From contig NC_088204.1 of assembly GCF_037126465.1 (NCBI RefSeq), positions 81,234,361 through 81,298,360 of the forward strand: a stretch of 64,000 nucleotides of DNA, given 5' to 3'. A model generated the notes under the pieces. The model searched no databases, was not told the origin of the DNA, and was given only the letters and a program-made list of their open reading frames with translations. Shown here piece by piece: positions 48,350 to 61,367 of this stretch; the stretch's first letter is position 1, and each line of letters begins with the position of its first letter. The position numbers and the translations under genes were made by a program. Origin of the DNA: Ornithodoros turicata (taxonomy: Eukaryota > Arthropoda > Arachnida > Ixodida > Argasidae).

Positions 48350-50227
48350 CTAGATGCCTCGCGAATTCTGCGACTACTTGTAAGTTATAAACGTATAAGG
48401 GCATTAATGACTTTAACGTGAACATCCTTTAAATGCCTTTTAGTGCATCCCTTTTATTTAGTAACTTAAATAGGTAATTGGAGAATTAGAAGCCGCCATT
48501 CTTCACTTATTTTCGCGCTCGTTTGTATATTCTCTCTGACGTCATTTCCTGTTAGTGACGTCACATCCGCTATTATCTTCATCGTCCTCGTTATAACAGT
48601 TGCCAGAACCTTATATTTGTACATATTGCGAGGAAGGAGCCATCTCACGTTCGAGGAACAATAAATACATTATGGTTCACCGTAAATACATATCGTCTGG
48701 TCAAAGTCATCGTCTTCATTTAGTATTTCCCTCTTGCATTCGTTTTTCGACGATCATTCGTACAACTGAAATTGTCAGAGAAGCTGTCTTGCCACATTTG
48801 CACACATAACTTAAGTACACATTAAGTTAACAACTTAAGTTAAACAACTTAAGTACACATACCCGAAATAAGGTTCCCAAAAAGACGCAGTGCTCTACAC
48901 AAATGAAAACAATTGAATGTCCTCAACAGTCGTGAGTCGCAGACACCAGTACTTTTCGTTGTACGTAATTAATTAGTCAGATAAGGTTAAGCAGCATAAT
49001 TTTAAAGCATCGCTCGAAGGGCCGAGGCGTCAACCGAAAAAAAAAAGAAAAGTTCAGTGCCTCGAGAAACACCAGATCAAGATTTTTCTGACGAGGTACG
49101 CTTTATGTTATTTTTAAAGGTCAAAATAAGAATAATAAGAATAATAATAAACATTAGTTTGCCGTCACCAGGGAAAACGGAGTCCTCATCCATGTCCCGT
49201 CTGAGCGAACGATGGTGGATCGCCAGCAACGACTGTGTAGCCCAGTCACACGTGTCCGTCCCAAGAAATCCCATTCCGAGAAAAAGAATAAAAGACGAAA
49301 CGAAAGCGAACGTTTGACCGAGCGATGTCTTCAACCAAGGTTGGCGGACGGCCAGCCTGGCCCACCGCCAGATATGGATGGAAAGAAGAGAAGATGTTCC
49401 TGCCCTCTCTTTCCCACCTCCGCAATTATACCAGCAACGTCTTTTGTTGGCTCACTTGACATAATGGCCTCGCCCTCTCCCATTACCTCGAAAGGAATGT
49501 TACCTTTTTTTTTTCTTTCTTTTTTTTCTTTCTGTTCTCGGTTGAACTTTGAAAGCCCTCACCTCGGGGAGGATGTTACGGTTCCTGTATAAAAGAAAGC
49601 TTCTCCCACACTTTCTCTTGCCCGGGTCTGTTGGTCTGCGAGTCATGCAAACATAAATTTACGTTTTGAATGAGTCTGTTACACTTTTGATAGGTGGGAT
49701 TTATTACATCCTACACTCATTTTATTGCTCGCCAAACTATTGAGGAAAAAACAATCGTGCTTCCACGTCGTTGTCGTAATTCGCCAGATAGAAACCCTCA
49801 AACAAACTTCTGACGTCACAGGAGCCATATTCCTATTGGTTCTCGTAAGCACCTGACCCGGCGAATTGTCCCAACCCCACATCACCATCACCACTCATGG
49901 CGGACATCGCGACTAGATGTATTTTAACCCGGAGAGCTCTCGATAGATTCAGCATTGTGTCTGCGTAGCGAGCTGTCTGTCTGGGCGTATCTTCCCAGAC
50001 TGAAGGAAATGTTACCAACAACTACGCCTGGATGCTTGGGCTGTCGTCTTCCGCGGCTAGAGTAATAAATTACGAGCAGCTGAAGGAAATTGTTCTGGCG
50101 ACGGGTCGAAGGAGGCATTAATAGTTTCGTCCCGTACGGACCTCGTGCATTCATTTGCCAATACTTTGCAGACCAGTTGATTGATAAGTTGCGATATATA
50201 AGTTTGTTTTGATTACGTATTATTAAC
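48350..50227. other. Region without recognised gene
   Basis: No gene, RNA or clear element is supported. It includes poly-A and poly-T runs, for example at 49037-49051 and 49505-49530. Confidence 0.4.
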
Positions 50228-50410
50228 GCAGCGAATTAATTGCAGCTATGAGCGATGTACCAGACGCGGACAGCAGAAAGGAGTGTTGAGCCCGGGCCGA
50301 CTTCGGGAGTCGCCCGAAAAAGAAGAAAAAAAAAAAGCGAGGGAAATCTCTGACAGTACAGCTGGTGCTAGGGTTCCAACCCACGTACCTGCTCTCGGTT
50401 TTGAACATGA
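50228..50410 (-). mobile_element. tRNA-derived SINE, diverged
   Basis: Minus strand: a GTTGGAACCC B-box-like motif, a T-rich run where the family has 'cctgggtttt', a 'gaagtcggcccgggctc' block and a 'cgctcatagctgca' tail. Confidence 0.6.
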
Positions 50411-51617
50411 CGCGGGTCTACGACCTACGAACGGATGTATGTGGTGTAGGATCAGTGTGGAACCGTTTGAAAATCAAATCAAGTCAAATTAAGTCAAATA
50501 TAGCGCTTATTGTTGATCAAACAATATGCAAAGCCCACATTGGGGGAAACAGACGTGACTTTTCATTATTATCCCATCGGCAAACAGTTTTAGAAGGCAC
50601 CGCTAATGGAATGAAAGGGGAAAACAGGTTTCGTGTTTGTAGCAAGCGCTTCAATGAAGAAGACTCGGAGTATCCCGTAGGCAGCAAAATGTTGGTGACG
50701 GCTCCACAAACGTTTTCTTGGACTGTGTATGTGGAGCAGCACAGCAGTTATGTGCTTGCAAGTGCAATTTCTAGGAAACCAGAATCATAGTGAACTTAAG
50801 GGCAACGTCTAACATTGTGTTACCACTGGGAAAAACAGCGTACAGCAATTACGCTGCCGCGCACTGCATTGTGGTTTTACAAGTATGAGCTGCCTCTAAT
50901 AAACTCTGTTGCGCTTTTGGAGTAAATAAGTTGCCTCGCGACGGTAAAGCCCCGAATTATTATTATTAACTTTCGGAGCAAATCGAGATTAAGACGTATG
51001 TAGTTCGAGACCCTAACATAAGTTAGTGATTTCACCGCTACGCCGATATACACACGACAAAATGCAGTTTATTTCATCGACAAGACGTTTATCAATCACC
51101 GGATAATCAGAAGTCTGAGAAAGCACGAGTAGGAGTGACACTTGCAAATGAGTGCACGTGCAAGGTGACTGTGATATTTACAAATGTCAGAGTCACACCA
51201 GGTTATTTTACAATGCTTAAACTCAGGTTCTGTCACTCAGCTCTTGCCCCGCTTTACACATGCATGATACGCCGTTATCCTCGACTGCCAAGGCTCCTAG
51301 CTCAGTACTGGTGTCCGGAGCACAAGCGTAACAAAAGTAGTGCACGCACTGTCGTCGGGTCCATGAAGTGTCCGGCTTCAAAAACTGCTTCTCTCACTAG
51401 CAGACGTCGCGATGTCTCGATCTCCTCACCACCTCTGTTCCACGCGCAACCGAAAAATGCTGTAGCAGACGACAGAAGCCAGAACGGCGGCACAAAGACG
51501 CTGAAGATTCAGAAGAAGGGCGTGATTGAGAAAGGACGCGAAACGGAAATCACAGGGGGGGGGGGGGGGGGGGGACTGAGGAGACGCTGTTGCATCGGAG
51601 TTTAACGGATTTGTCTA

Positions 51618-52067
51618 ATACCCCTGTCACACGGGCATGTCGATCCTTCTCGAATCCGATCTGCATCGAACTTCCCGAGCACGCTCGAGTTTTGACGCTG
51701 CTACACGGCCACTTTCAATGCGCATTGAATGGTTGACCTGTGCAAATGAATAAACGGAACTCATTAATTTCGTGTTCCCTATATCACAGCGATATTAGTG
51801 GTAATTTTTCGTATACCGATGTAAGCATCATTTGTAGCTTCGAGCGCATGTCCGTCTTAAGTTATGACAGTTCACCGGGGTCGAGGATGCAAATGGCGGC
51901 CGTCGAGCCGTCTTGAAATTCTCAATCCTGTTATGGGAACTGTCTTGAGTGAAGCAGGATGAAAGTTCGATCCTGCTTGGAAGCGGCCGTGTAGCACCAT
52001 CCGATCTGCATTGGGTTCAAGCAGGTTCGGTCGAGCAGGATCGAAAATGCCCGTGTGACAGGGGTAT
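51618..52067. mobile_element. MITE with CCCCTGTCACACGGGCA ends
   Basis: The left end TACCCCTGTCACACGGGCAT and the exact complement of its first 19 bases at the right form a long terminal repeat. The ends match the 16562 and 59929 elements but the interior differs, with 'ggatcgaacttcccgagca'-like arms. A 22-base G run lies 40-65 bp before it. Confidence 0.85.
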
Positions 52068-52141
52068 AAATGTGTTTCAAATATAGCACACGCATATATG
52101 ATACACAGCTTTGGTTTATTGTGTATACTGGTGGCAGTACA

Positions 52142-52442
52142 CAGTGGCGTCGCTAGGGTACCCGTCACCCGGTGCGTGAGCTCTTTGCGTCACCCCCCAC
52201 CCCACCCCATGCCGCCGTTAACGGATACCTTTCCCTACCAGGCGATTCACGATAAATAAACATATTACACCACACTCAGAAAAAAAAAAAGTGCCTCGCA
52301 GAAGGCACCGCACGTTGTTTTTGGCGTCATCGTGCCGCAGAGAACGGGAGGAAGCGGCAATATTGGTGCGGCGCGTCACCCCTTCCGTCGTTTCACCCGG
52401 TGCGGACCGCACCCCCCCGCACCCCCCCTAGTAACGCCACTG
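52142..52442. mobile_element. hAT MITE with exact 8-bp target duplication
   Basis: Ends are CAGTGGCGTCGCTAGGG and the complementary CCCTAGTAACGCCACTG. GCAGTACA flanks it on both sides (52134-52141, 52443-52450). It is 301 bp and non-coding, with 'cacccggtgcg' repeated in inverted orientation inside. Confidence 0.93.
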
Positions 52443-52552
52443 GCAGTACAGGAGCTTTTAGTATCATTGCGGTGCGCGTTATGCACCGAACATTTTTCAA
52501 ATTCGGCCTGCTTTTAGGGGTGCGCGTTGTACACCGGAAAATACGGTATATC

Positions 52553-52949
52553 TAGGGTTGCCACCTTTCGGAGTGCAAAATACCGGCTGCGGGAGAGGAG
52601 GTGGAATAGAGGGAAAGAAGGAAATGTTCGCGGGAAAGAGAAAGTGGGTGAGAGGTGGAGAGTATACAGAGAGAGAGAAAGAAAGAACGAGCGTACTCGC
52701 TCAAGACAACAATGATAATAATAATGAATAACTAAGAAAACGACTGGTGACTACGGAGTTTGGTCTGTGCTCCAGATTTATTCAAGCTGTAGTGGAATGT
52801 TGAAAGGAAAACCCCGTAAAAACCCCTATGAAAGGTGTTGAGCCACAAATACCGGCAAAAGGCTGCCGGTATCACCTTCTTACCGGCAACCGGCAGGACG
52901 TTCAAATAACCGGCCCTGCCGGTATAATACCGGCCTGTTGGCAACCCTA
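52553..52949. mobile_element. hAT MITE with exact 8-bp target duplication
   Basis: Ends are TAGGGTTGCCACC and complementary GGCAACCCTA, with 'taccggc' repeats near both ends. GGTATATC is duplicated exactly at 52545-52552 and 52950-52957. It is about 397 bp and lies about 100 bp after the preceding hAT MITE. Confidence 0.93.
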
Positions 52950-54129
52950 GGTATATCTCATCTGTCACCTTATTTTAGCATATTTTCCCCTGGCCATCCT
53001 CACCGTCATCTTCACGTCACGTTTCTGTTCTCTCTCCACCTGGAGACACGTGTGCGCAGTATAAGGCCTCATTTGCTTCGCAGTGCCGCACGCGAAACGA
53101 ACACGGCACGTTTTACTTCGCGCAAGAAACCTTTGCGTGCAGTGACGTGACCATAAATAGGCGTACTCTGGACAATGAAGCAAACATTCTTGCGAAACAT
53201 TGCCCCGCTCTCCAAGATGCGTAAGACCTCATGCTTATACAAAGTCTAAATCTACAATTTTAATCCCACCTTTCCATTGTCTTCCTTCTTTTTTCTACTT
53301 TTTTATTCGTTTGAAATGCTCCTCCGTCGCGCCTCAACCTTCCTTCTCAGCACCGCTCACGCGAATCACTCCAAAACCCATTTAGCTAGCCGTCTAGCGG
53401 TGGCGCTGCCGGCGTGCTTCGCCAGCGGAAGTGACGTAACGCGGAAAGGAAACACCCTCGCTAGGTCATATCCGGGTCGGCGGCAGCAGCAGCAGCCCCG
53501 AGAAGCGATATACGCGGGCTGAGTGTTTATCGATTCTTCTACAGACGCTCTGCCAGAAAAGGCTGGACTCGTCGCCTTCGACGCCTACGCTCGCGTACGT
53601 TTGAACATCACTTTTCCGTTTCACGTGTATCTGTAAAGTAGCTCCTTATACAGCTGACTTACTATTCAGGGATCCTATCACAAGCAACGAGGATGGCATA
53701 CCTATATACACGATGGACAACGAGGCGCGATGAGATGTCGCTCAAGAGCTATAGAAACTGCATGGTGGATCACCTACACGACGTCACAACGCGATGTCCC
53801 ACAATGCCAGATTCACAGAAGGCTTAGTTACAAAGTCCCCTGCTGCGAACTCCTTTAATTGGTAGAATTGCCTCGTGGTCATGGACTATTTCTCCGCGAG
53901 TTTTTTTTTTTGCTGTCGCACGTGAAAGCGACAACAATGTCGGAGGCGGAACTACGGCCGATGATTGGTGGTGGTGGTGGTGACGTAGTTCGACGGATGA
54001 AGCTCCTGCACATGATGTCACGTGCAGCCTTTGAGCGCCTTGGAGTCACGACACATGGGAGAACATGGGGATGCGTTATAAGCGTCTTAGGGCGTCTTAC
54101 AACACACTGCATGTCCTCCTGCTGTGACC

Positions 54130-54350
54130 ACCTCGCGTGGCTCAGTGGTGAGCGTGCTGACTCGATCGAGACTGGGAGGTACTCGGGTTCGAATCCCGGG
54201 GCCGGCTGTGCCGTCTGGGATTTTTCCTGGGTTTTCCTCAGACGCTGTAAGACGTATGTCGGCACAGTTCCCTTAGAAGTCGGCCCCGGACGCGCATTCC
54301 CCCAGAGCGTTAGTGGCGACGTTGCCCACCTCTGTGAGGCCGACAACGTC
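54130..54350 (+). mobile_element. tRNA-derived SINE with good A and B boxes
   Basis: The head has TGGCTCAGTGG (A-box-like) and GGTTCGAATCC (B-box-like), then 'gccggctgtgccgtctggga', 'cctgggttttcctcagacg' and 'gtcggcacagttccc'. It belongs to the same subfamily as 60265-60500. Confidence 0.85.
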
Positions 54351-54659
54351 GAGCTCTTTCATTAGCACCCCCTCCTACTGTGATTCCGGTGCGGCAATAT
54401 GTTTTCCAATGTCACGTGACCAAACGTGACGTCACTGCACAAGTCTCATTCAAACGATGTCACGCGAACGTACGGTCGTACGCACATTACAGTTGGTGCA
54501 TACTACGCACGCAACAACGGACCGGCAGTGTCGGTTAGATTTTATTTTGGGCAGGGGAGTACATTGCGTCAGCACATGTAAAAGTAAACACATGTGAAAG
54601 TAAAAGTAAGCAAAAGGGGGAAGGTGTCACGTAAAACAGACGACGAAAAAGATACTCCG

Positions 54660-54775
54660 ATGGGCAACCGTACCACCAGCTCTATGGCGGGCTAGATGGC
54701 GTACCACCAGCTCTACCACCACGGGCGTACCACCAGCTCTATGGCGGGCCTTCTAGCCCGCCATACCAGCTCTCC
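54660..54775. repeat. Local repeats of 'gtaccaccagctctatggcg'
   Basis: Three direct partial copies and one inverted piece ('cgccataccagctct') occur within about 115 bp. Origin unknown. Confidence 0.6.
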
Positions 54776-55319
54776 TGCTTGTTGCTTGAGACATTAAACG
54801 TAAATGGAGTAGATTTATGCGTAAGAGAACATTAAACGTGTTGGCATTCTACTTAACTTCTGTTGCTTCTTAACTTCGCTGACAATGCACGCATCTCGAC
54901 TACGACAGTTTCAGAGCTTCATCCAAGTGGCATCTTATACCGTCTGCTGTGTGTGTGGTATCGTGTCTAGTGCTTGGGTCTATCCGGAGCGGCGTTCCTC
55001 TCATAGAAGCACGTTGCGAAAGGTGCTTGCGGAAGGCACCGGGGGGGCAACCAGAGTGGCCGGTAATTGCTAAGGCGCATTGCGCCTCTGCTAAGTAACA
55101 ATTCCGAGACATTAGCACGATGAGGGTAACAGCTGGGTTACTCGTCACAGAGGTGCGAGAGTTTTTCACCCCTGAGTATCACCCTCCTCAACAAGGAGGA
55201 AGGAATGAGAGGTGGCGCCACCTACCAGTGGAGTGGAAATTAGCAAAATGGAACCTGTGCTCCTCATTGGCCTTCTCGGGTAACGTGACACCTACGAGAC
55301 TCCATAGAAGCTATAGCTT

Positions 55320-55849
55320 CACTCTTTAAAAAAAAAAAAAAGGGTGTACTTTAACTCCTTTCCTCGCCACATAACAATTACGCTCAAAAGGGTGTCTCCT
55401 CACTCCCTCAAGGGAGTACACTCTTAAAAATGAACTTCACCGCATAGCACGCTCCTAGCCAACCATCATCTCGAATGATATCGTTACCTGCCCTGATTTG
55501 TTGAAAACGGGAGGTGTACGCCTTTTTTTGTGACACTTATGCTGTTCATAATTGTCACAAAAAACGCGTACGCCTACCGTTTTGAACAAATCAGGGCAGA
55601 TAACGATATCATTCGAGATGATGGTTGGTTAGGAGCGTGCTGTGAGGTGAAGTTCATTTTTAAGAGTGTAGCATAGCACCTTCTCAACCGCCGGGGAGTA
55701 ATACTACTCTCCAGTAGGGAGAATGGTGTTATGCTACGCCCTCGAGGGAGTGAGGAGACACCCTCTTGAGCGTAATAGTACTTTCCAAAAGCGTATTATA
55801 TATGTGGCAAAAAAAAAAGGAGTTAAAGTACACCCTTTTTTTAAGAGTG
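55320..55849. mobile_element. Palindromic MITE split by another MITE
   Basis: The left arm (55320-55426) and right arm (55671-55849) are reverse complements over most of their length. Both contain 'aaagggtgtactttaactcc' at the outer end and 'gtgtctcctcactccctc' inside. The element is interrupted by the 240-bp insertion at 55429-55668. Confidence 0.88.
55429..55668. mobile_element. Palindromic mariner-like MITE inserted at a TA
   Basis: CACTCTTAAAAATGAACTTC and its complement are the ends, and nearly the whole element folds back on itself, including 'gataacgatatcattcgaga' arms. TA lies at 55427-55428 and 55669-55670. Related end fragments occur at the start of the window. Confidence 0.92.
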
Positions 55850-58800
55850 TTGTCCCCTATCCATACTTCACCTTGCCCACGCTTTTCTCCTCCTCCTGCT
55901 TCCTCTTGTTCTTCTTCTTCTTCCTCGATCTCTCAAAACTCTCGGGGAGCATCCTTCTCTTCTTTCCTCGATGCTCTTCAACAAAAGTGTTGTTAGAGAA
56001 GAGGACGGGAAGGGAGGGGGGGGGGGGGGCGTCGCTAACGTCATAAATGACTTCTATATGGTATTTCATGACACTCGGGAAACTTTGAAATCAGCTGACA
56101 GTCATCTTCCCGGTGCAAGTCTGTTGCTTTCACGTTAGGGGTTCGCGTGAAGTCATTATAGGTGACACTTGCTGGACGAACGTTTACGGAACACACTTCC
56201 GAGCATTCCTAGGGCTTAGGCATAGGCTTAGGCTAGGGCATAGGGCTGTACGCTCTACCGCAATTCTCCGATCGAGCCCGAGCCGTCACGTGACAGCTGG
56301 ACCTGTCATTTCACAATACCACCGCGAGACAGCGTGTGTCATTTCACGACCATCTGCCATTGCACGACACCAGTCCGAGCCGTTATGCACCAGCTCACCC
56401 TGGCATAGCTTCGGCACTACAACCATCACGAAAGGCTTGATGAACCTTTTGTCTTTATATTGCCTTTCTTAGTAGTGTATTTCTCCAGTGTGTGTACCAC
56501 TTTTAAGGCATCAGTAAGCGCTTTCATGACGGGTACGACTCCATTCGTCCGTCCTTCTTTTGTGTACCCGCATTTTTTTTATTTCCTTCTTATCGCCATC
56601 AAGGTTTGTTCTTATGCATCGGGTTTTTAAACTCGCATTCTCGCGTTTTACCTGCAGCTTCGTTCAATGCAAATCAGGGAAAACTCTGTTCATTTTTTTA
56701 AATGTTGGCCAGACAAACCTTGGTAAAAAATAAATAAATAAATAATGGCTGATACCTTGATCCGTTACCACAGCTTACGTTTCCGCGCATCGAAGCAGCA
56801 GTATGATATCACCGGGAGTATCACTGTAGAATTTCGAATAAAAGAACGGAACTCAACCCATTTTCGTTCGTTGAAACGTAATTTTTGCGACCCCGAGCGC
56901 TCCGTGCGGTCGGAATTTGGCAGCGAAACATCCAGTCTTACGATACCGCGGAATATATTACCCATCAAAACCAAGAAGGTGGGCCTACGAGCGAAATAAG
57001 AAGGGGGGGGGGGGAAGGAGGGAAAGAAAAAAAAAAGGCGAGGTATATCTCCTGTTCCTCCCGTATTATGACTGCTTTCCGCAGCGAGGCGCTGCGGGTT
57101 GCCGCGCATGTGCGAAGCTCCCACCAGCGCTTACTCAATGGATGTTGAGGGAGAGAAGGAATGTTTAAAAAAAAAAAAAAAAGACGAACAAAAACGAATG
57201 CTGGCTGCAGCGCAGCATCCGCGGGGATATTATCATTCGACTTCTCCACTTCTGCTTAGCTGGGATAAAAAGGAAAAAAAAAAAAAAGAAAGAAAGGAAA
57301 AAAGGGAGACAGAAGTGGCGCTCTGTTGTGACAGGGTTGCGTGACGATATCGGAAAAGACGTCAGGTTTAGCTTTGAGATGGCTGTGATGTCTGGACAAG
57401 GTAGATTGATAGCGATAGTTTCAGCGTTTTCAATGGCTGACTGTTGCCTTCTAGTTGTACGGGAGGGTTTAGTAGAGTTGACGATTTTGAACTTCCGACT
57501 AGCAATGTTATGTGTTGCAATAAGTAAAGTATGGGTCGACGCAATCTGAACTGCTCTGCTTGGTGACAATGCACACTCCAACAATGCGCAATATTACTTT
57601 GTAAAAATGGTCATATAAGCCGTATATTGTACGGTCATAGGAGCAAGAGTCTGAATGCCAAAGTCCAGGGAAAGAAGCCGACATTCATTGCTGCCTTCTC
57701 TCGGTTTCCCTAATACGTCCCTAGCTGAAGACTCTTAGTATCATCCCCAATATTCCCCAAGAAAGGGAGCTTTATAATTTGCGTTATAGTTTCCCGCGTT
57801 GTAATTCTTACGTTTCCCTAATATTCCCCAATAATTTCGTACTAATAATTAATATTAATAAGAATAATTAACCTAAGAAGGACCTTTATAATTTTCCTCC
57901 CTACGTTCCACTGCCACCATAAGACTTTCCCTAATATTTCCCTACGCTGGAATTCCTAATATCGCAATATTTCCTCCGAAGGAGGTTTCTTACAATTTTT
58001 ATGATGCGCTCCCCAAGCCGTAATTTCATCAGGGGTTTTCGCTAATATTTTCCCTGCCCCCAATTTCCTGATAACTTAATTCTTCAAAAGCTTGCGTATC
58101 GTTGTGAATCGGTTGTCGGATCGTGGTTAGAATGATTATGGTGGTGTACTCGTTCAAGGCGCTGCTACGTCAATGGTACAAAGCGCGTCAGCTTTGTAAA
58201 GTGGGCGCGATCATATGGCGGGTATTCTTACTCGTTTTTACTTATTTGATCCTCGTCATGTATTTACTGAATCTGTCACGCGGCGGCATGCATCTCGGGG
58301 GCGGAGTCATTGGGGCGACTTCTCAGGGTGGGTACCAGAATTTTCACCGCATCGCACTTCCCTGTCCTGGCGGGAAAAATTTTCTACTTATCTGTTGTTT
58401 ACTCGTATACTAATAAGATACACGCAAGAGACTGTATTATGATGTAGTATAAATGTAACGCGTAACTTTGTATACGACTTTATAACGTCCCTTGACGTAC
58501 TGTGCATGTAATTAGTGGTCGGGATGCTATTTAACGTATGCATATGTACTCGTTTTTGTGATTTGGCTGTCCGTCCCTGTTGACCGTGTCTCTCGGTGCC
58601 CTTCACAATGCCTGCATTATCTCCCTTTTGTCATACGCATACTGTGCCTGGTGAGGAAGCTTGTCTGATTTTGCCTGGTTCCCATTGCACCCCCATTGTC
58701 ACTCGACTTTGGGTACTTGCGCTGCTTGGGTACCGTTGGGTTCCCACTTTGCGGTTCACCACTGTTTTAGCTCTGGAAGCGCTCGAATCGCAAATTTTAT

Positions 58801-59600
58801 GACACCACGCTGAGCAAAAATTACTGCACGAAAAAAAACGGTTCGAAAGAAAGAAATGCAACAAAAAGTTTGCGAAATGGATGATGGCGATCGACTACAG
58901 TGTCGAATCACTGGCCGCAAATGACGTGGCCTTCCGCGATAAGGGGTCTTTTAAACGAACAGAAATATATACGCCTTAGAAGATGATGTGGGAACAGCTA
59001 GACCCTGACCACTCTTATCTAAGGGGCTGATAATTTGCCCGCTGGCTGGTTCCATATGTTACTGCCAAAGGTTATACATATCAGCCATTGCCGGGTACAT
59101 GTGCCATATTGGGTTGGCAATTATTCGTCGCCTGCTACGAAATATATGTAGGCCGTTTATATGTAGGTTCTTTGAATATGATAAGGGTGACGGGGGTTGG
59201 GCTTTTATGATTCCGCGACCCGTTGTCTGCGGGATGGGAAGGCCAGAGAAAAAACGTGCGTGAGCAGAGAAAAGGGTTGCGAAGCTGGATGAGGGGGAGG
59301 AGGTGTTATTGGCGGCCGTGATTGATGGATTGCGACAATAATCTGTGATCGTTTATTCTTGTGTGGAAGGGTCACTCGTACGTTGGATGCTGTCAATTGT
59401 TAGCTGAGCGTAAAAAAATAAACTTAAATTAAAAAAATCGACGGAGACTAGCTGATATGGACGAAAATCTGACGACAACGCTTTACTAGCTTTACGAACC
59501 AGGATTATAAGTGGTGCTATACTGAAGGAATACAACATTCGGTCGATGCCATCTTCCAAGATGAAGCGGGATACTGAGAGCTTGCCAACTTGAATTCTAG
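55850..59600. other. Region without recognised gene
   Basis: It includes a G run at about 56018-56028, A-runs at 57168-57182 and 57271-57298, and a diverged repetitive tract of 'ccctaatattccc' motifs at about 57700-58060. No exon is supported. Confidence 0.4.
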
Positions 59601-59609
59601 TACCATCTG

Positions 59610-59795
59610 TACTGTCTGAGGTTTTCCCTTGGTTTTCCGGTGGGCTTTCCAGAGCGGTTTCTTTGCGCAACTCACCCTGAAGTCGGCCCAGGACTCATAT
59701 TAACCGCTCTGCCTCCCGCGCCTTCCTGCCGTCCTCCCTCCATCTACCGACGTCTGTATACCAGTCATGGTCACAGATGCGTCGCGGTGCTAATG
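59610..59795 (+). mobile_element. tRNA-derived SINE, head missing
   Basis: The body 'ctgtctgaggttttccc', 'cctgaagtcggcccaggac', a 'ccgtcctccctccatct' block and a tail 'agtcatggtcacagatgcgt' are in family order. It is followed by an AATA-rich tail to about 59865. Confidence 0.75.
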
Positions 59796-59928
59796 CGGAG
59801 TAATACTAATAAAAATATAATAAGACGTATAAATAATGATAAATATAATAATAAAAAGGTAGCATCGTGAAAGGATGGCATCTCTCGAGTACCCACTTCT
59901 GGTGACTTTTACCAACTCCTGTACCTTT

Positions 59929-60149
59929 ATACCACTGCGACACGGGCAGTCTTCAACGACCATTGAGATCAATGCCCATTGAAAATGCAGGTAGCACCAC
60001 CTAGCGTGTAATGTGTCAACCTATCAGGAAACATTGGATCCAATGCTCGTTGAGAAGTTGACGCGTTACCCAGTTGATGGCGCTACGCGCATTTGCAATG
60101 GTCGTTAGCTTCAACGGTCATTGAAGACATCCCGTGTGACAGGGTTATT
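59929..60149. mobile_element. MITE family with CACACGGG ends, copy B
   Basis: TATACCACTGCGACACGGGC at the left and a complementary CCCGTGTGACAGGGTTAT at the right. The interior is collinear with 16562-16784 with scattered differences. Confidence 0.88.
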
Positions 60150-60264
60150 ATAGGACCAACGACTGTGTACTACGTAACAGCGATCACGTAACGAAAATTT
60201 ACCGCCAACGATGTCCCTGTAAAGCTGAAAGCATCGAAAAGTGTCTCACAGAATGCCCAAAGAT

Positions 60265-60500
60265 ACGACCTTGGTGGCGCAGCGGTAACGCGTGCTCTTG
60301 GAGACTGGGAGGTCCGCGGTTCGAATCCGCGGGCCGGCTGTGCCGTCTGGGGTTTTTCCTGGGTTTCCCTCAGATGTGTAATAGGCGTATGCCGGCACAG
60401 TTCCCCTGAAGTCGGCCCATGGACGCAGCTATCCTCCCCCGAGCGGATTCCGCTTCCGGTCTTCCACTTCACCCTCACCTCTCCTCCTCTCCACCACCTT
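60265..60500 (+). mobile_element. tRNA-derived SINE, best-preserved head
   Basis: The head TTGGTGGCGCAGCGGTAACG through GGTTCGAATCC at about 60317 preserves both internal promoter boxes. It is followed by 'gccggctgtgccgtctgggg' and 'gccggcacagttcccctgaa', then a pyrimidine-rich tail. It is of the same kind as tRNA-derived SINEs described in ticks. Confidence 0.88.
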
Positions 60501-61367
60501 TCCCTTCCCGAGAAACATGCCGCCTAATCAGGCAGGCAGACCTCTCGGGTTCCTCCCTACGACACTCCTCCTCCGCTCTCTATAATAAGTCGCTTTCAGT
60601 ATTTCATTGGCCTTACCTATAGCACAATGACAGTTTACTTCAATGAATTCGTAACCGCGTTGCCTAACAGTAAAAAGCGGAAATATAATTTGTCGAACAT
60701 TCATTCCCCACAGGCGTCGCCCAACGGCTACCGTCGCCCCCCCCCCCCCCCAATCGGTCGGTCGTGCGTTCTCCCCCGAGCTATATACTATACTCTCTGT
60801 CCACAGTTTGGACATTATAAGCCGAATGAAGGAACCAATTACCTGTCCAGCCGGTGTGATGAAAGAACCGTAGAGCTCGAGGCGCTGTTCACGTTATACA
60901 TGATAGATAGATTCCCCTTTCCGCCACTCTCCCTTCTGGCCAATCCTTCTCTCCACCTCGCTGGCTATATAGGACGTATTTTTTTTCCCCCGTATTTCTT
61001 TTTGTTTACAGAGTCCCCAGGAAACGGCCATAAGAGCATGTATAGGGGCTCACTTTTATGAGCGCTGCCCTCCGAGCTATACAGTATGACAAATTGTGTA
61101 CTTAATTACCGAAGCCTAAACGAATCGAGCAACTTGTCTCATTGTGCTCCGTTTATTTACTTTTACTGTTCCATGAGTTGCTACTTGCCGTGATTTACTC
61201 TTTTCGGACGCGTGTGCGTTAATTGAATCTTCGTTTATGTTACTTTGAAACATATACCCTGTCGTCTGGCGGAGTCTAGTAGCGCGATCGGGGAAAAGAA
61301 ATTTGGGCCCGACATTACGAAGATGAATATCTTGTTTTGTTTTTTTTTTAGTTCTGCATCACGAACA
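60501..61367. other. Region without recognised gene
   Basis: It contains a C run at 60738-60752 and no supported exon. The frame at 60627-61061 has no recognisable domain. Confidence 0.35.

Noticed and set aside
50365..50790. 141-residue frame on the plus strand
   Set aside because: It starts inside a SINE and the remainder matches no family I know; support is too weak to call.
51135..51605. 156-residue frame on the plus strand
   Set aside because: No recognisable domain. It ends in a poly-G tract coding for glycine, and there is no splice or start context.
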